Part shown: piece after piece, positions 42,778 through 51,686 of the stretch
Layout of the letters: each line of letters opens with the position of its first letter
How positions within the stretch are numbered: the first letter of the stretch is position 1
Assembly: GCA_963662905.2 (NCBI GenBank)
Contig: CAXXFD010000003.1
Span: 1,302,001-1,366,000, forward strand
DNA: 64,000 nucleotides
Direction of reading: 5' to 3'
Source of the DNA: G963662905 sp963662905
Lineage (GTDB): Bacteria > Bacteroidota > Bacteroidia > Bacteroidales > WRLA01
Program-made: the position numbers and the translations under genes
The notes under the pieces: model-generated
The model's input: the letters and a program-made list of their open reading frames with translations, nothing else
Told to the model about the DNA's origin: nothing
The model's database searches: none

Positions 42778-45700
42778 TTATTTCGTTATTACTCTGCTTT
42801 TCTTAAAATTCTCTGCTTGTTCAAAGATGTCTTTATATACTTCATCTCTTTCTACTGGCGGATAACCGTGTTCATCCAATAATAAAATCAGTCCAACTTT
42901 TAAAGCTGATTTAATATCTTCACGTTTACTCCAATCTGGAAATTTTGCTTGAGCGTCAACCAAATTTTTAACTGCTTGAGCAAGAACAATCAATTTGTCC
43001 TCCGGATATTTGAAATCATATTTTATACACAATTCTTTCAAAATATCGTAGAAGGCTTTTTCTTCAAAATCAATTCCGAGTTCGTCTCCTGCCGAAAATT
43101 CTTTTTGTACTTCCCAAATCAAATTGGTTAAATGCTCTGCCATTTCTTCGTAAACTTCACTTCTTAAAACATCATCTTCTTTCCTTTCATTGTATTTCTC
43201 AACCAAGGATTGCATTTTTTTAGTAAAATCAATTCCTTTTACTTTATTGACTTTCTTAATTTCTCCAATGGCTTTTGATAAAAGTTGCTGTAAGAGTTTA
43301 ATCTTAGTGTTTGGGAATTTAATCTTGTCGATTTTAGCCAAATAATCTTCATCAAAGATGTCTTGTTCAGTTTCTTTTTCGTCTCCAAGTTTAAAAATTT
43401 CTTGAACGCCATCACTTTCAAGAGCATCTTTTATCATTTCTCGCACTTTAGCGTTCATTTGTGCTGTGTCTGGTGCATTTCCCTTTGTCAGTTTAAAAAC
43501 AATTGAGCGAACAGCTAAATAGAAATGTGTAAAATCTCTTTCCTCTTGAGTCAATTGTTCACTGCCAGCACAAATATCGTAAGCAGCTTTTAAACGTTTT
43601 ACTAAGCCCATAAAACGAGTTTCAAGCTCTTTAGTCAACTGTACATATTCAGCTGCCATATTCAAAGTGTTTAATTGCTCCAATGCAGAACCATCAAAAT
43701 ATTTTGAACTGTCAAACTTGTGAAAGATTTTAGCTAATAAATCCAAGTGATTTCTTACAACAATTAATGATTCCTGAATATCCTCGAAGTTTTCTTCTTC
43801 GCCTTTGTTGTATTTAGCCAAGGCAAGATTCATTTGCTTTTTAATTCCGATATAATCAACAACTAAACCTTTATTTTTTCCTTCAAATTTGCGATTTACC
43901 CGTGAGATTGTTTGTATTAAATTGTGTTGTCTGATTGGCTTGTCAATGTAGATAGAATCTAAGAAAGGCACATCAAAACCAGTGAGCCACATATCTACAA
44001 CAATGGCAACTTTGAAGTTTGATTTTTCGTTTTTGAATTGCCTGTCTAATTCTTTTCTGTATTCTTTTGTGCCAAGCATTTCAAACATTTCTTTCGGGTC
44101 GTCTTTACCTCTGGTCATTATCATTTTGACACGTTCCATTGGTTTGATTTCCCTTTTGTCTTTGTCTGATAAAATTGCCCCTTCTTCTGCCACTTTCATT
44201 TCAGCCCACTCAGGACGAAGGTCAATAATATTTTTATAAAAGTTAAACCCTATTTCACGGCTGCTGCACACAAACATTGCCTTGCCTTTTACAGTAGAGC
44301 CTTCTGAAACTCGTTTCTCATAATGCTCAACAAAATCTTCTGCCAGCTTTTGCAAGCGGTCTGGGTCGCCCAAAATGGCATTCATTGTAGCGGTTGCCTT
44401 TTTACTTTCTTCTATTTGATATTCGTTCGCACCTTCTTCGGCAGCTTCTTCGTAATACTTTTCAATTTTCTCTAATTCACTATTATGCAACGCAACTTTA
44501 GCTGCCCGACCTTCATAAACTATTCTTACGGTGATTTCATCACGAACAGATTCAGTCATTGTGTAAGCATCAACAACTTTTCCAAATACGTCTAAAGTTG
44601 AATCAATTGGAGTGCCTGTAAATCCTACAAATGTAGCATTAGGAAAAGAATCGTGAAGATATTTAGCAAAGCCAAACGTTTTCTTAACACCCTCGGAAGT
44701 TACTCTGATTTTCTGGTCTAAATTAGTTTGGCTGCGATGTGCTTCGTCCGAAATACAAATAACATTGGTTCTTTCAGTAAGCAGCTCTGTATCTTCAGTG
44801 AATTTATGAATCGTGGTTAAGAAAACTCCTCCACTTTGTCTTCCTTGAAGTTTTTCTCTTAAGTCGGTTCTGCTCTCAACACTTTCAATTGTATCATCGC
44901 CAATAAACTGTTTAGCATTTGTAAATTGACCTGATAGTTGGTCGTCCAAATCAGTTCTATCTGTGATTAATACGATTGTTGGACTTTCAAAATGCTCACT
45001 CTTCATTAGTAGTCGGGTTAAGTAAAGCATTGTAAAGCTTTTACCACTACCTGTTGCTCCAAAGTAAGTACCTCCTTTCCCGTCTCCTTCGGGTTTTTCC
45101 GCTTTTTTGATATTCTCGTATAACGAGCGTGCTGCATAATATTGAGGATAACGACAAACTATTTTTTCGTCTTTTTTTGAAGTGTCAGGAATGTAAACGA
45201 AATTTTGAATAATGTCGCGCAATCTGTTTCTATGCAACATTCCCTGAACGAGTGTAAACATACTGTCGATACCATCTACTTCTTTTGCTAAACCTGCTAC
45301 TCTCCGCCAAGCATAATAAAACTCGTATGGAGCAAAAAAAGAACCTGCTTTATTGTTCACTCCATCGCTAATTACACAAAAAGCATTGTATTTAAACAAT
45401 TCAGGAATATCACGTTTGTATCTAACGGTTAATTGTTCATAGGCATTGTGAATGGTTGCTTCTTCACGTATTGCAGATTTAAATTCAAAAACTACAACAG
45501 GCAATCCATTTACATAGATTATTCCATCAGGAATTCGTTTTTCTGTTCCAACAATTTCAAGCTGATTTACGAATCGGTAAATATTTGTGTCCGGTGGATA
45601 TTGTAATTCAAGTTCAGCGGCAATAACATCTAAGTTTTTGCTTACTCTTTGCCGATTTAACCCTGCAAAATCAATAAGAGAAATATGAATATCTTTCTGT

Positions 45701-45993
45701 GTCCTATCTTCACGTTTTAAGATAAAACCATCTGATAGCCAACGCATTATTTTTTTGTTGCTTTCGTAAAGGTCTGCCGAAGACAGTGTTTTTAGTTGCA
45801 AAATAATTGATTCCGCTTCGGTTTCTGTTAGATTGGCATTTTGATAACGAGTTAGCAAAAAGTTTTTCAGGTCTTCTTCAATTAAAACCTCGTCCTCACG
45901 TCTCGTAATACTATTCCCAATGGAATGCGGATAGCCTTCATTTCCTAAAAGCGCTATAAATGCTTGCTCTAATTTCGCTTCTGTAAATTTCAT
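42778..45993 (-). CDS. hsdR: Type I restriction enzyme R subunit (HsdR)
   Basis: The 1071-residue motor-nuclease subunit translocates and cleaves unmethylated DNA in the HsdR2M2S complex. An N-terminal PD-(D/E)xK nuclease is visible (PDGIIYVNGLPVVVFEFKS, about 155-175). The SF2 translocase has Walker A GATGSGKS near residue 309, DEAHRSQ near 417, GFTGTPID (motif III) and QTISRVNR (motif VI). The start overlaps the stop of the AlbA_2-type gene by 4 nt. AT-richer than core genes, as expected of transferred defence genes. Confidence 0.95.
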   Translation of the reverse strand: MKFTEAKLEQAFIALLGNEGYPHSIGNSITRREDEVLIEEDLKNFLLTRYQNANLTETEAESIILQLKTLSSADLYESNKKIMRWLSDGFILKREDRTQKDIHISLIDFAGLNRQRVSKNLDVIAAELELQYPPDTNIYRFVNQLEIVGTEKRIPDGIIYVNGLPVVVFEFKSAIREEATIHNAYEQLTVRYKRDIPELFKYNAFCVISDGVNNKAGSFFAPYEFYYAWRRVAGLAKEVDGIDSMFTLVQGMLHRNRLRDIIQNFVYIPDTSKKDEKIVCRYPQYYAARSLYENIKKAEKPEGDGKGGTYFGATGSGKSFTMLYLTRLLMKSEHFESPTIVLITDRTDLDDQLSGQFTNAKQFIGDDTIESVESRTDLREKLQGRQSGGVFLTTIHKFTEDTELLTERTNVICISDEAHRSQTNLDQKIRVTSEGVKKTFGFAKYLHDSFPNATFVGFTGTPIDSTLDVFGKVVDAYTMTESVRDEITVRIVYEGRAAKVALHNSELEKIEKYYEEAAEEGANEYQIEESKKATATMNAILGDPDRLQKLAEDFVEHYEKRVSEGSTVKGKAMFVCSSREIGFNFYKNIIDLRPEWAEMKVAEEGAILSDKDKREIKPMERVKMIMTRGKDDPKEMFEMLGTKEYRKELDRQFKNEKSNFKVAIVVDMWLTGFDVPFLDSIYIDKPIRQHNLIQTISRVNRKFEGKNKGLVVDYIGIKKQMNLALAKYNKGEEENFEDIQESLIVVRNHLDLLAKIFHKFDSSKYFDGSALEQLNTLNMAAEYVQLTKELETRFMGLVKRLKAAYDICAGSEQLTQEERDFTHFYLAVRSIVFKLTKGNAPDTAQMNAKVREMIKDALESDGVQEIFKLGDEKETEQDIFDEDYLAKIDKIKFPNTKIKLLQQLLSKAIGEIKKVNKVKGIDFTKKMQSLVEKYNERKEDDVLRSEVYEEMAEHLTNLIWEVQKEFSAGDELGIDFEEKAFYDILKELCIKYDFKYPEDKLIVLAQAVKNLVDAQAKFPDWSKREDIKSALKVGLILLLDEHGYPPVERDEVYKDIFEQAENFKKSRVITK

Positions 45994-47363
45994 TTAATGT
46001 CAATTAATAATATCCACCTGCCTCGAGTTTCTCCTTCTCGTTCAATAGCTCCTTTTTCTTTAAGAGCTTTAATATGTTCACCAACCGCAGATTCATTTAT
46101 TGATAGTTTAGAAGCAATCTCTTTATAAGTAATTCTGGCATTAGCAGCAATAATACGCAGAACTTCTTTTTGTCTATCTGTTAAATTATCAATTACACCA
46201 CCTTTTACACCACCTATTGCACCACCCATTGCACCACCATCTTTAGCTTGATTGTCATCTTCTTCCAAAGCTTTAAAAAGACCAACATAAAAACCTCCTT
46301 CTCTTTCTTCAATTTCAGGTTCTGGTAAATCTGCATCCAAACAAGAGTTAATTATTTTAAGTGTACCACGCCCCCAGGTATCAATATATCCGGCTTTAAA
46401 ACATGCTTCGGCAATTTTTGGATTTCGAGGACGTGAGTTATGTTCTGTTTTCAAATCCTCAAAACTTAATCCGGCTGGTAATAAGCCCTCATTCCAAATG
46501 GATAGTCGGTTGTCAAACACACGTATTTGTATGGAAGCTCCCATGTATGTTCTGTGGACCATGGCATTCAATATCATCTCGCGTAAAGCCGCAACCGGAT
46601 ACTCACCTTTTTCTATGCGTTGCATCCCTGCAAAATTTACCGGACGGGTTAGAAATTTGTAATTGAGAAGTACCTGAACCTCATTAAGCATGTGGACTAA
46701 ATTGCCTTCAACAATTTCCTGAAATTTTAAATCAGAGGAATCCTTTCCAAACCGACCGATTTTTATCTGGATATTGGGATAGAATCGATTGGGGTCTTTC
46801 CCAAATAAGATAAGAGCTGCTCTTTTTAACTTCTTCCCTTCCGTCAACCTAAGCTTTTCCAAAATCTGAAAATTAGTTAAGCCTTTGGTGTCAGGCAATC
46901 TTCCTTTTTCTTTGCTATCTTCAATATACCTGGTGAGGCTATCATTGTCGATGTCTTTCATGCTTGCACCTTCTTCTACAATATCGTCCCAGGTTTTTCC
47001 GGATTTTTTTAATAAAAAATCATTCAGCTCAATTCCGGTTAGTTCTGTTTTGGTACTTCCTGTGCGATAATAATATCTTCCGCGCAATGATACAGCAACC
47101 GAATAGGGATTAACCTTAATGGAAATATATTTCTTTCCGCCTTCATCATGTAACTGCACATCACAGATGATACCCATGGAATTGCGGATTTTGTTGGGAA
47201 TATCTTCCATCAACTTTTTATAATCCGGCAGATGGACAACATTCCCTGCATCATCTTTTCCAATATAAATTAACCCGCCAATGGCATTGGCAAAACCGCA
47301 CACCCATTTAAGGTAATCGTTGTGCCAACTTTGCTTCCATTCTATGTTTTGGCGTTCGCTCAT
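45990..47363 (-). CDS. AlbA_2 / HATPase_c_4 / winged-helix protein in the restriction operon
   Basis: The 457-residue protein has an N-terminal AlbA_2 (Schlafen-like) DNA-binding domain (QNIEWKQSWHNDYLKWVCGF, about 4-130), a GHKL-type ATPase half with N-box REMILNAMVHR (near 265-275) and a short GRGTLKI loop, then a low-complexity Gly/Ala spacer (GGAMGGAIGGVKGGV, near 385) and a C-terminal winged helix (RITYKEIASKLSINESAVG). Such proteins often accompany type I restriction genes; regulation is the usual guess. It is coupled by 4-nt overlaps on both sides. Confidence 0.85.
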   Translation of the reverse strand: MSERQNIEWKQSWHNDYLKWVCGFANAIGGLIYIGKDDAGNVVHLPDYKKLMEDIPNKIRNSMGIICDVQLHDEGGKKYISIKVNPYSVAVSLRGRYYYRTGSTKTELTGIELNDFLLKKSGKTWDDIVEEGASMKDIDNDSLTRYIEDSKEKGRLPDTKGLTNFQILEKLRLTEGKKLKRAALILFGKDPNRFYPNIQIKIGRFGKDSSDLKFQEIVEGNLVHMLNEVQVLLNYKFLTRPVNFAGMQRIEKGEYPVAALREMILNAMVHRTYMGASIQIRVFDNRLSIWNEGLLPAGLSFEDLKTEHNSRPRNPKIAEACFKAGYIDTWGRGTLKIINSCLDADLPEPEIEEREGGFYVGLFKALEEDDNQAKDGGAMGGAIGGVKGGVIDNLTDRQKEVLRIIAANARITYKEIASKLSINESAVGEHIKALKEKGAIEREGETRGRWILLIDIK

Positions 47364-47590
47364 ATCAAATATTTATTTTTGGCAGTTGTCCGGAAATTCC
47401 GGACAACTGAATTTGCTTCCAATTCGCCTTCACTAAAAATATTGCTGATATGCTCGCTTATGGTTCGCTTGTCCTTGCCAAACAATTGACCCATTTGTGA
47501 TTGGGTAAGCCAAACGGTTTCTTCCTGCAAGCGCACATCTATCTTGATGTTGCCGTCCGGGTTTTGGTATATTAGGATGTCGCTATTCAT
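47360..47590 (-). pseudogene. Truncated RhuM-family gene, N-terminal part only
   Basis: The 76 residues (ILIYQNPDGNIKIDVRLQEE, VWLTQSQMGQLFGKDKRTI, SVVRNFRTTA) match the N-terminal HTH-like part of RhuM proteins, which are about 300 residues and are often found in type I restriction operons. The frame stops seven residues after the conserved NFRTTA, so the C-terminal part is missing. The remnant is linked to both neighbours by 4-nt overlaps, so it may still be translated. A perfect 23-nt palindrome lies at 47385-47407, inside its last codons. Confidence 0.7.
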
Positions 47591-48174
47591 ATTGTATAAA
47601 ATTTATCATCCGTCCAATTTTCAGGATTATTTATTATGTATTCTGAAATTCGGTAATACGATTGTTCGTCACGGATAATGTGTTCGTGGTAATTACGTTG
47701 CCATAATTTACCCATTGTTTCATTTTTGGTTTTGAAAATATCCAAACATCCATTCGCCACCAATGATTTATATGCCCCAACAATATGGCCAACCGTTTTC
47801 ATAGGGGCAGGGCTTGCCCCTGCCCGAATATCATTACCAACAATCATTTCATTTTGGGCAACGCTATCATTTTGGGCTACCGCAAGGGTTGCCCCTACCA
47901 ATGCAATAATGCCGTGCATATGGTTGGGCATTATTTGAAAAACATCCAATTCAAAATTTGGAAACCGTTCCAATAATTTCACCCATTCATCATAGGCAAT
48001 TTGACCATTTTCATTTAAAATCATATCACCATTTTCAATGTGTCCAAATCGGCAAATTCTATCCTGACAACAAATGGTAATAAAATACAATCCTGCCTGT
48101 GAATAATCGTATCCTTTTAACCGGATAGACCTGCGGTGGTGGATATTTGGATTGTACTTTGGCTTATAATTCAT
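47587..48174 (-). CDS. REP-associated tyrosine transposase (RAYT, IS200-like HUH)
   Basis: The 195-residue protein has the Y1 transposase HUH motif (IMPNHMHGII, near residue 80-90) and a C-terminal catalytic-Tyr region (RNYHEHIIRDEQSYYRI). RAYTs mobilise palindromic REP elements. Between HUH and Tyr there is an in-frame insertion (about 93-125, GATLAVAQND to ASPAP) built from palindromic DNA. It starts 4 nt after hsdS and its stop overlaps the next start by 4 nt, which is unusual for a mobile element and suggests it travels as part of the operon. Confidence 0.85.
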   Translation of the reverse strand: MNYKPKYNPNIHHRRSIRLKGYDYSQAGLYFITICCQDRICRFGHIENGDMILNENGQIAYDEWVKLLERFPNFELDVFQIMPNHMHGIIALVGATLAVAQNDSVAQNEMIVGNDIRAGASPAPMKTVGHIVGAYKSLVANGCLDIFKTKNETMGKLWQRNYHEHIIRDEQSYYRISEYIINNPENWTDDKFYTI

Positions 48175-48178
48175 TTGC

Positions 48179-49306
48179 CTAACTTTCTACTGTTTCAACT
48201 TCCATACTCTCCAAAACCCCTTTCATCAGCACAGGGCAAAGTGGTTTAATGCTTTCTTTTAACTGCTCGTTGATGCGTTTGCGGGTTTGTAAGGTGTGGT
48301 AAATGGTAACTATGGCTTCTTGTTTTTCAAAGCTTGGAACAGGAATCTTTATATCCGTAAATCGTTCCCATTCTAAACTTGCTCTTACACTACTGTCGCT
48401 AATAAACCATCCAAAACGATTAAATTCGGGCCGATAAAACCAAAGCATTAAAAACTCAGGCAGTATTTCCTTTTCGTCATTTATTCTAAAGACTTGGTAC
48501 GCTGGTGAGATAATTGCAGGTTCATCAAAAGTGTATAAAACCACTCTTACTGTCTCATCTCGTCCAACTTGCATTGCAGAATATGCGAATTCACCCTTTT
48601 GAATTACTTTGTATTTAACAAGATTCTCTTTTATCGTTTTGGCCTTAGACGGCATAAATACCTTGTCCACATTAATTCCAAGTAGATTGGAAATGTTGCC
48701 ATCGGTATTTCTATTGTCGACCAATCCAATCAATTTACCTAAAGGCTTTAAGTCACTTTCCTTTAAAGTGTCCATATAGGAATTGCAAATCAACTGCAAA
48801 TCTTCCAAGCTGTTTTCGTAGGTTTTTTGGTTGATGAGCAAACCTTTGTATAGGGCAACGTATTTGCGTTGTTCGTTAATGTCGATATCGGGAATTTCCA
48901 TATCGCAAAGCCTGTCCCATTCTAAACCACCCCTCACACTCGAATCACAAAACGTCCAAGCCTTTCTGTCAAATTCAGGTCTTTGCAACTCCATCATTAA
49001 AAATTCAGGTAGCAATTCACTTTCGTCAATTACCTCAAAAGTGACATAGGCTGGTGAAACAAGAGCAGGTTCATCATCTGTGTAAAGTGCAACGGGTAAA
49101 ACTTCATCACGATTAACGTGCATTAAGTTGGTTGCAAATTGGCCTTTTTGAATGACTTTGTACTTTGATAAATCTAAACCCGATTGATTGGCTACAGAAG
49201 GCATAAAGTTTTTGAAAATATTCACGCCCAATAGATTTGAAACCGCCAAGTCTTTGTTTCGGTTGTTCACCTTTTGTATGTAATCGCCTAAACGTTTAAA
49301 GCTCAT
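48179..49306 (-). CDS. hsdS: Type I restriction specificity subunit (HsdS)
   Basis: The 375-residue DNA-recognition subunit has two target-recognition domains joined by helical spacers. TRD1 (about 1-150) and TRD2 (about 185-340) are clearly alike (NLLGVNIFKNFMPS versus NLLGINVDKVFMPS, KYKVIQKGQFA versus KYKVIQKGEFA, and both DSSVR-x2-LEW). Similar TRDs predict similar half-sites in the bipartite target. Its start overlaps hsdM by 11 nt. Confidence 0.93.
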   Translation of the reverse strand: MSFKRLGDYIQKVNNRNKDLAVSNLLGVNIFKNFMPSVANQSGLDLSKYKVIQKGQFATNLMHVNRDEVLPVALYTDDEPALVSPAYVTFEVIDESELLPEFLMMELQRPEFDRKAWTFCDSSVRGGLEWDRLCDMEIPDIDINEQRKYVALYKGLLINQKTYENSLEDLQLICNSYMDTLKESDLKPLGKLIGLVDNRNTDGNISNLLGINVDKVFMPSKAKTIKENLVKYKVIQKGEFAYSAMQVGRDETVRVVLYTFDEPAIISPAYQVFRINDEKEILPEFLMLWFYRPEFNRFGWFISDSSVRASLEWERFTDIKIPVPSFEKQEAIVTIYHTLQTRKRINEQLKESIKPLCPVLMKGVLESMEVETVES

Positions 49307-50864
49307 AACCCAAGGTTTTAAAAGCGTTTATCAATTGTTCCTGCGATTCTTTTTCTTCATGCAATAGCGTTTTGAAATCTTGCTGAATACGTTTCATTTC
49401 GGTGTCAAAGTCAATGCCGCTGTCTTTGTCCACAAACTTTATGTATTTGCTCGGCACCAATGAAAAGTCGTTGGCTTTCAGGTCTTCAAAACCGGCAGAT
49501 TTGCAAAATTCGGGCACGTCTTTATAAGTGGTTTCATAATCGGCTTGTTGCCAATTGTGAAAGTTTAGTGCAACTTGCTGTATATCTTCTTCGGTGAGTT
49601 CGATGTATTTCTTCTCGTATTCGCTGCCCCAACGCCTTAAATCCATAAACAGGATTTCGCCTGTGCGGTCTCGATAGTTTTTGGGTTTGTCTTTGGTGTT
49701 GTCAGCACGTTGTTTTTTGTTCCTGTTCAAAATCCAAAGCGTTACACTAATATCTGTCGTATAAAACGTATCCCTGGGAATGATGATAATGGCTTCCACC
49801 AAATCATTTTCAATCATTTTTTTTCGGATTTTGTATTCTTCGCCACCGCCCGAAAGTGCACCATTGGCAAGAATGAAACCTGCTACACCATTTTCAGAAA
49901 GTTTGCTCACCATATTCAAAATCCAACCGTAGTTGGCGTTGCTTTTTGGTGGCACTTCATAGCCCATCCAACGAGGGTCGTCCAACAATTCGTTTGCGCC
50001 TCGCCAATCTTTCAGGTTAAAAGGCGGATTTGCCATTATGTAATCGGCTTTTAAATCTTTGTGTTGGTCGTTGGCAAAAGTATCTGCGTGTTTCTCTCCA
50101 AGGTTGGCAGCAATACCACGAATCGCCAAATTCATTTTTGCCAATTTGTATGTGGTTGGCGTATTTTCCTGCCCGTAAATAGAAACTTCTTTTTTTGTTC
50201 CTTGATGGCTTTCAATGAATTTAATAGATTGTACAAACATACCACCAGTTCCACAGCAAGGGTCATAAATAATTCCTTTGTATGGCTCAATTAATTCTGC
50301 TATCAGATTTACAATTGTTTTTGGTGTATAGAATTCGCCTTTACCTTTTCCGCTACTTTCTTTCAGGGCAAATTTGCCTAAGAAATATTCATAAACACGT
50401 CCAATAACATCTTGTCCGTAGTCTTTTAGTGTATCAATCTCATTTATTGTGTCTAAGAGCGAAGCAAGTTTTGTTTTGTCTAATGCTAATCGAGAAAAAT
50501 AATTATCGGGCAAAGCACCTTTCAGAGCAGGGTTGTTTTTTTCAATTGTATTTAGAGCTGTGTCAATTTTTAGAGAAATGTCATTTTGCTTGGCATTTTT
50601 TATAATGTAGCTCCAACGGGATATTTCATCTAAGAAGAAAACATTTTTCATTGTGTAGAAATCTTTCATTTCCACATATTTTTCTTTCCCCTCTGCAATC
50701 AACTCTTTCTTACGTTCCTCAAACTTATCACTAGCGAATTTCAGGAAAATAAGTCCAAGTACAACGTGTTTGTATTCTGCTGGCTCAACTGAACCTCTCA
50801 GTTTATCACAAGATTGCCAAAGAGTTTCCTCCATCGCTTTCTCTTTTATAATTTTCTTTGCCAT
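49296..50864 (-). CDS. hsdM: Type I restriction modification methylase (HsdM)
   Basis: The 522-residue N6-adenine methyltransferase has an N-terminal helical domain (about 10-150), the SAM-binding motif YDPCCGTGGMFV near residue 200 and the catalytic NPPF near 278 (DYIMANPPFNLKDW). It methylates the host target as M2S and forms the restriction complex with HsdR. It is the first gene of the operon; no clear -7/-33 pair is seen, but a long inverted repeat lies 80-140 nt upstream. Confidence 0.95.
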   Translation of the reverse strand: MAKKIIKEKAMEETLWQSCDKLRGSVEPAEYKHVVLGLIFLKFASDKFEERKKELIAEGKEKYVEMKDFYTMKNVFFLDEISRWSYIIKNAKQNDISLKIDTALNTIEKNNPALKGALPDNYFSRLALDKTKLASLLDTINEIDTLKDYGQDVIGRVYEYFLGKFALKESSGKGKGEFYTPKTIVNLIAELIEPYKGIIYDPCCGTGGMFVQSIKFIESHQGTKKEVSIYGQENTPTTYKLAKMNLAIRGIAANLGEKHADTFANDQHKDLKADYIMANPPFNLKDWRGANELLDDPRWMGYEVPPKSNANYGWILNMVSKLSENGVAGFILANGALSGGGEEYKIRKKMIENDLVEAIIIIPRDTFYTTDISVTLWILNRNKKQRADNTKDKPKNYRDRTGEILFMDLRRWGSEYEKKYIELTEEDIQQVALNFHNWQQADYETTYKDVPEFCKSAGFEDLKANDFSLVPSKYIKFVDKDSGIDFDTEMKRIQQDFKTLLHEEKESQEQLINAFKTLGYEL

Positions 50865-51381
50865 ATATTAAATTTTGCCCTTTTATTAAAATCTTTAAAA
50901 ATACTTCTTCTGCTGCTAATTCTGTCCGTGTGTTGGATAAAAAATAGCTCTTTTGGTTTTTTCAGGGTTTGCCTGTGTGACGGCAAAAAACCAAATGTGC
51001 TATTTGTGCGATGGCAATCATATATTTCATTCAATTTATCCTCAATCATTTCTTTTTTTCAGCATTGGGCATAACTCCCGCATATAAGAACCCCCAATTA
51101 CCATTACATCGCCTTTGTCCGAAGCTGGTGTTTGCCTATCAGGCTTTATTTCAACAAAATATGTATGCGTGCATGCCGGTTTCATATGTATTTTCTTTGT
51201 TTCTCTACAAATTTAGATAATATTGTCTAATTTCCAAGGATGCTTTCTACAAATCTTCCATTTTTCCCACGCTAAGTATTTTGCTTTGACACCTGAATAA
51301 GCTGCACTTTTGGCTTCTTCCCCCACGTTCCAGCGCATGTCCTCACGCGTGGCTTAGCGGATAAAGCACTCTCTTTAGCCC
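50865..51381. other. Intergenic region between hsdM and the IS fragment
   Basis: This 517-nt stretch has no convincing gene. It contains a long inverted repeat (50942-51005), a near-palindrome TTAGATAATATTGTCTAA (about 51212-51229), and a repeat pair CGCTAAG/CTTAGCG (about 51272 and 51352) that may be the subterminal part of the broken IS200-like element. Confidence 0.55.
50942..51005. repeat. Long imperfect inverted repeat upstream of hsdM
   Basis: AAATAGC and TTGGTTTTTT (50942-50962) pair with AAAAAACCAA and GCTATTT (50985-51005) around a 22-nt loop, with one 4-by-4 mismatch. An alternative inner stem TTTGCC/GGCAAA (50968-50973, 50982-50987) is possible. Confidence 0.6.
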
Positions 51382-51504
51382 ATGAGTCGCAACTATAAAT
51401 TTCATAACCCGGAGGGTGTGTATTTTGTTAGCTTTGCGGTTGTTACGTGGATAGAGTTTTTACTAGGACCGAAGTTTCACTCTTCCATAAACCAATGGAT
51501 ATAG
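51382..51504 (+). pseudogene. 5' fragment of an IS200-like (Y1) transposase
   Basis: The first 25 or so codons encode MSRNYKFHNPEGVYFVSFAV and VTWIE, the typical N-terminus of RAYT/IS200-like transposases of this phylum (about 180 residues when complete). After that the reading frame continues for 15 unrelated codons into the end of the opposing zinc-ribbon gene. The HUH and Tyr motifs are absent. It is an inactive remnant at the island's right border. Confidence 0.75.
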
Positions 51505-51686
51505 CCGCACTGCTCACAAATATAATTGGTGGCTTTTTTATTGGCCCAATCAATATTCAGGAAACTGAAAGCCACCGTATTCATCAAAGTTTTGCGGGTA
51601 TAGAAACGTTTATGGCCACATATTTGGCAGGTCAGCCTGATGTTGCGGCCAACAATAAATTCCTTAGGTGTTTTGTCTTTACTCAT
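51477..51686 (-). CDS. Small zinc-ribbon protein
   Basis: The start at 51686 gives 69 residues; an upstream ATG at 51710 would only deepen the overlap with the HTH gene. Two CxxC pairs (CQICGHKRF and CEQCGYIHW) form a zinc ribbon. It overlaps the HTH gene by 8 nt and completes a trio with the DUF2975 gene. Role unknown. Confidence 0.7.
   Translation of the reverse strand: MSKDKTPKEFIVGRNIRLTCQICGHKRFYTRKTLMNTVAFSFLNIDWANKKATNYICEQCGYIHWFMEE

Noticed and set aside
45990..47363. RecG-like helicase for the AlbA_2 gene
   Set aside because: Such proteins are often labelled RecG-like, but no Walker A or helicase motifs are present; only the AlbA_2, GHKL-type and winged-helix parts are seen.
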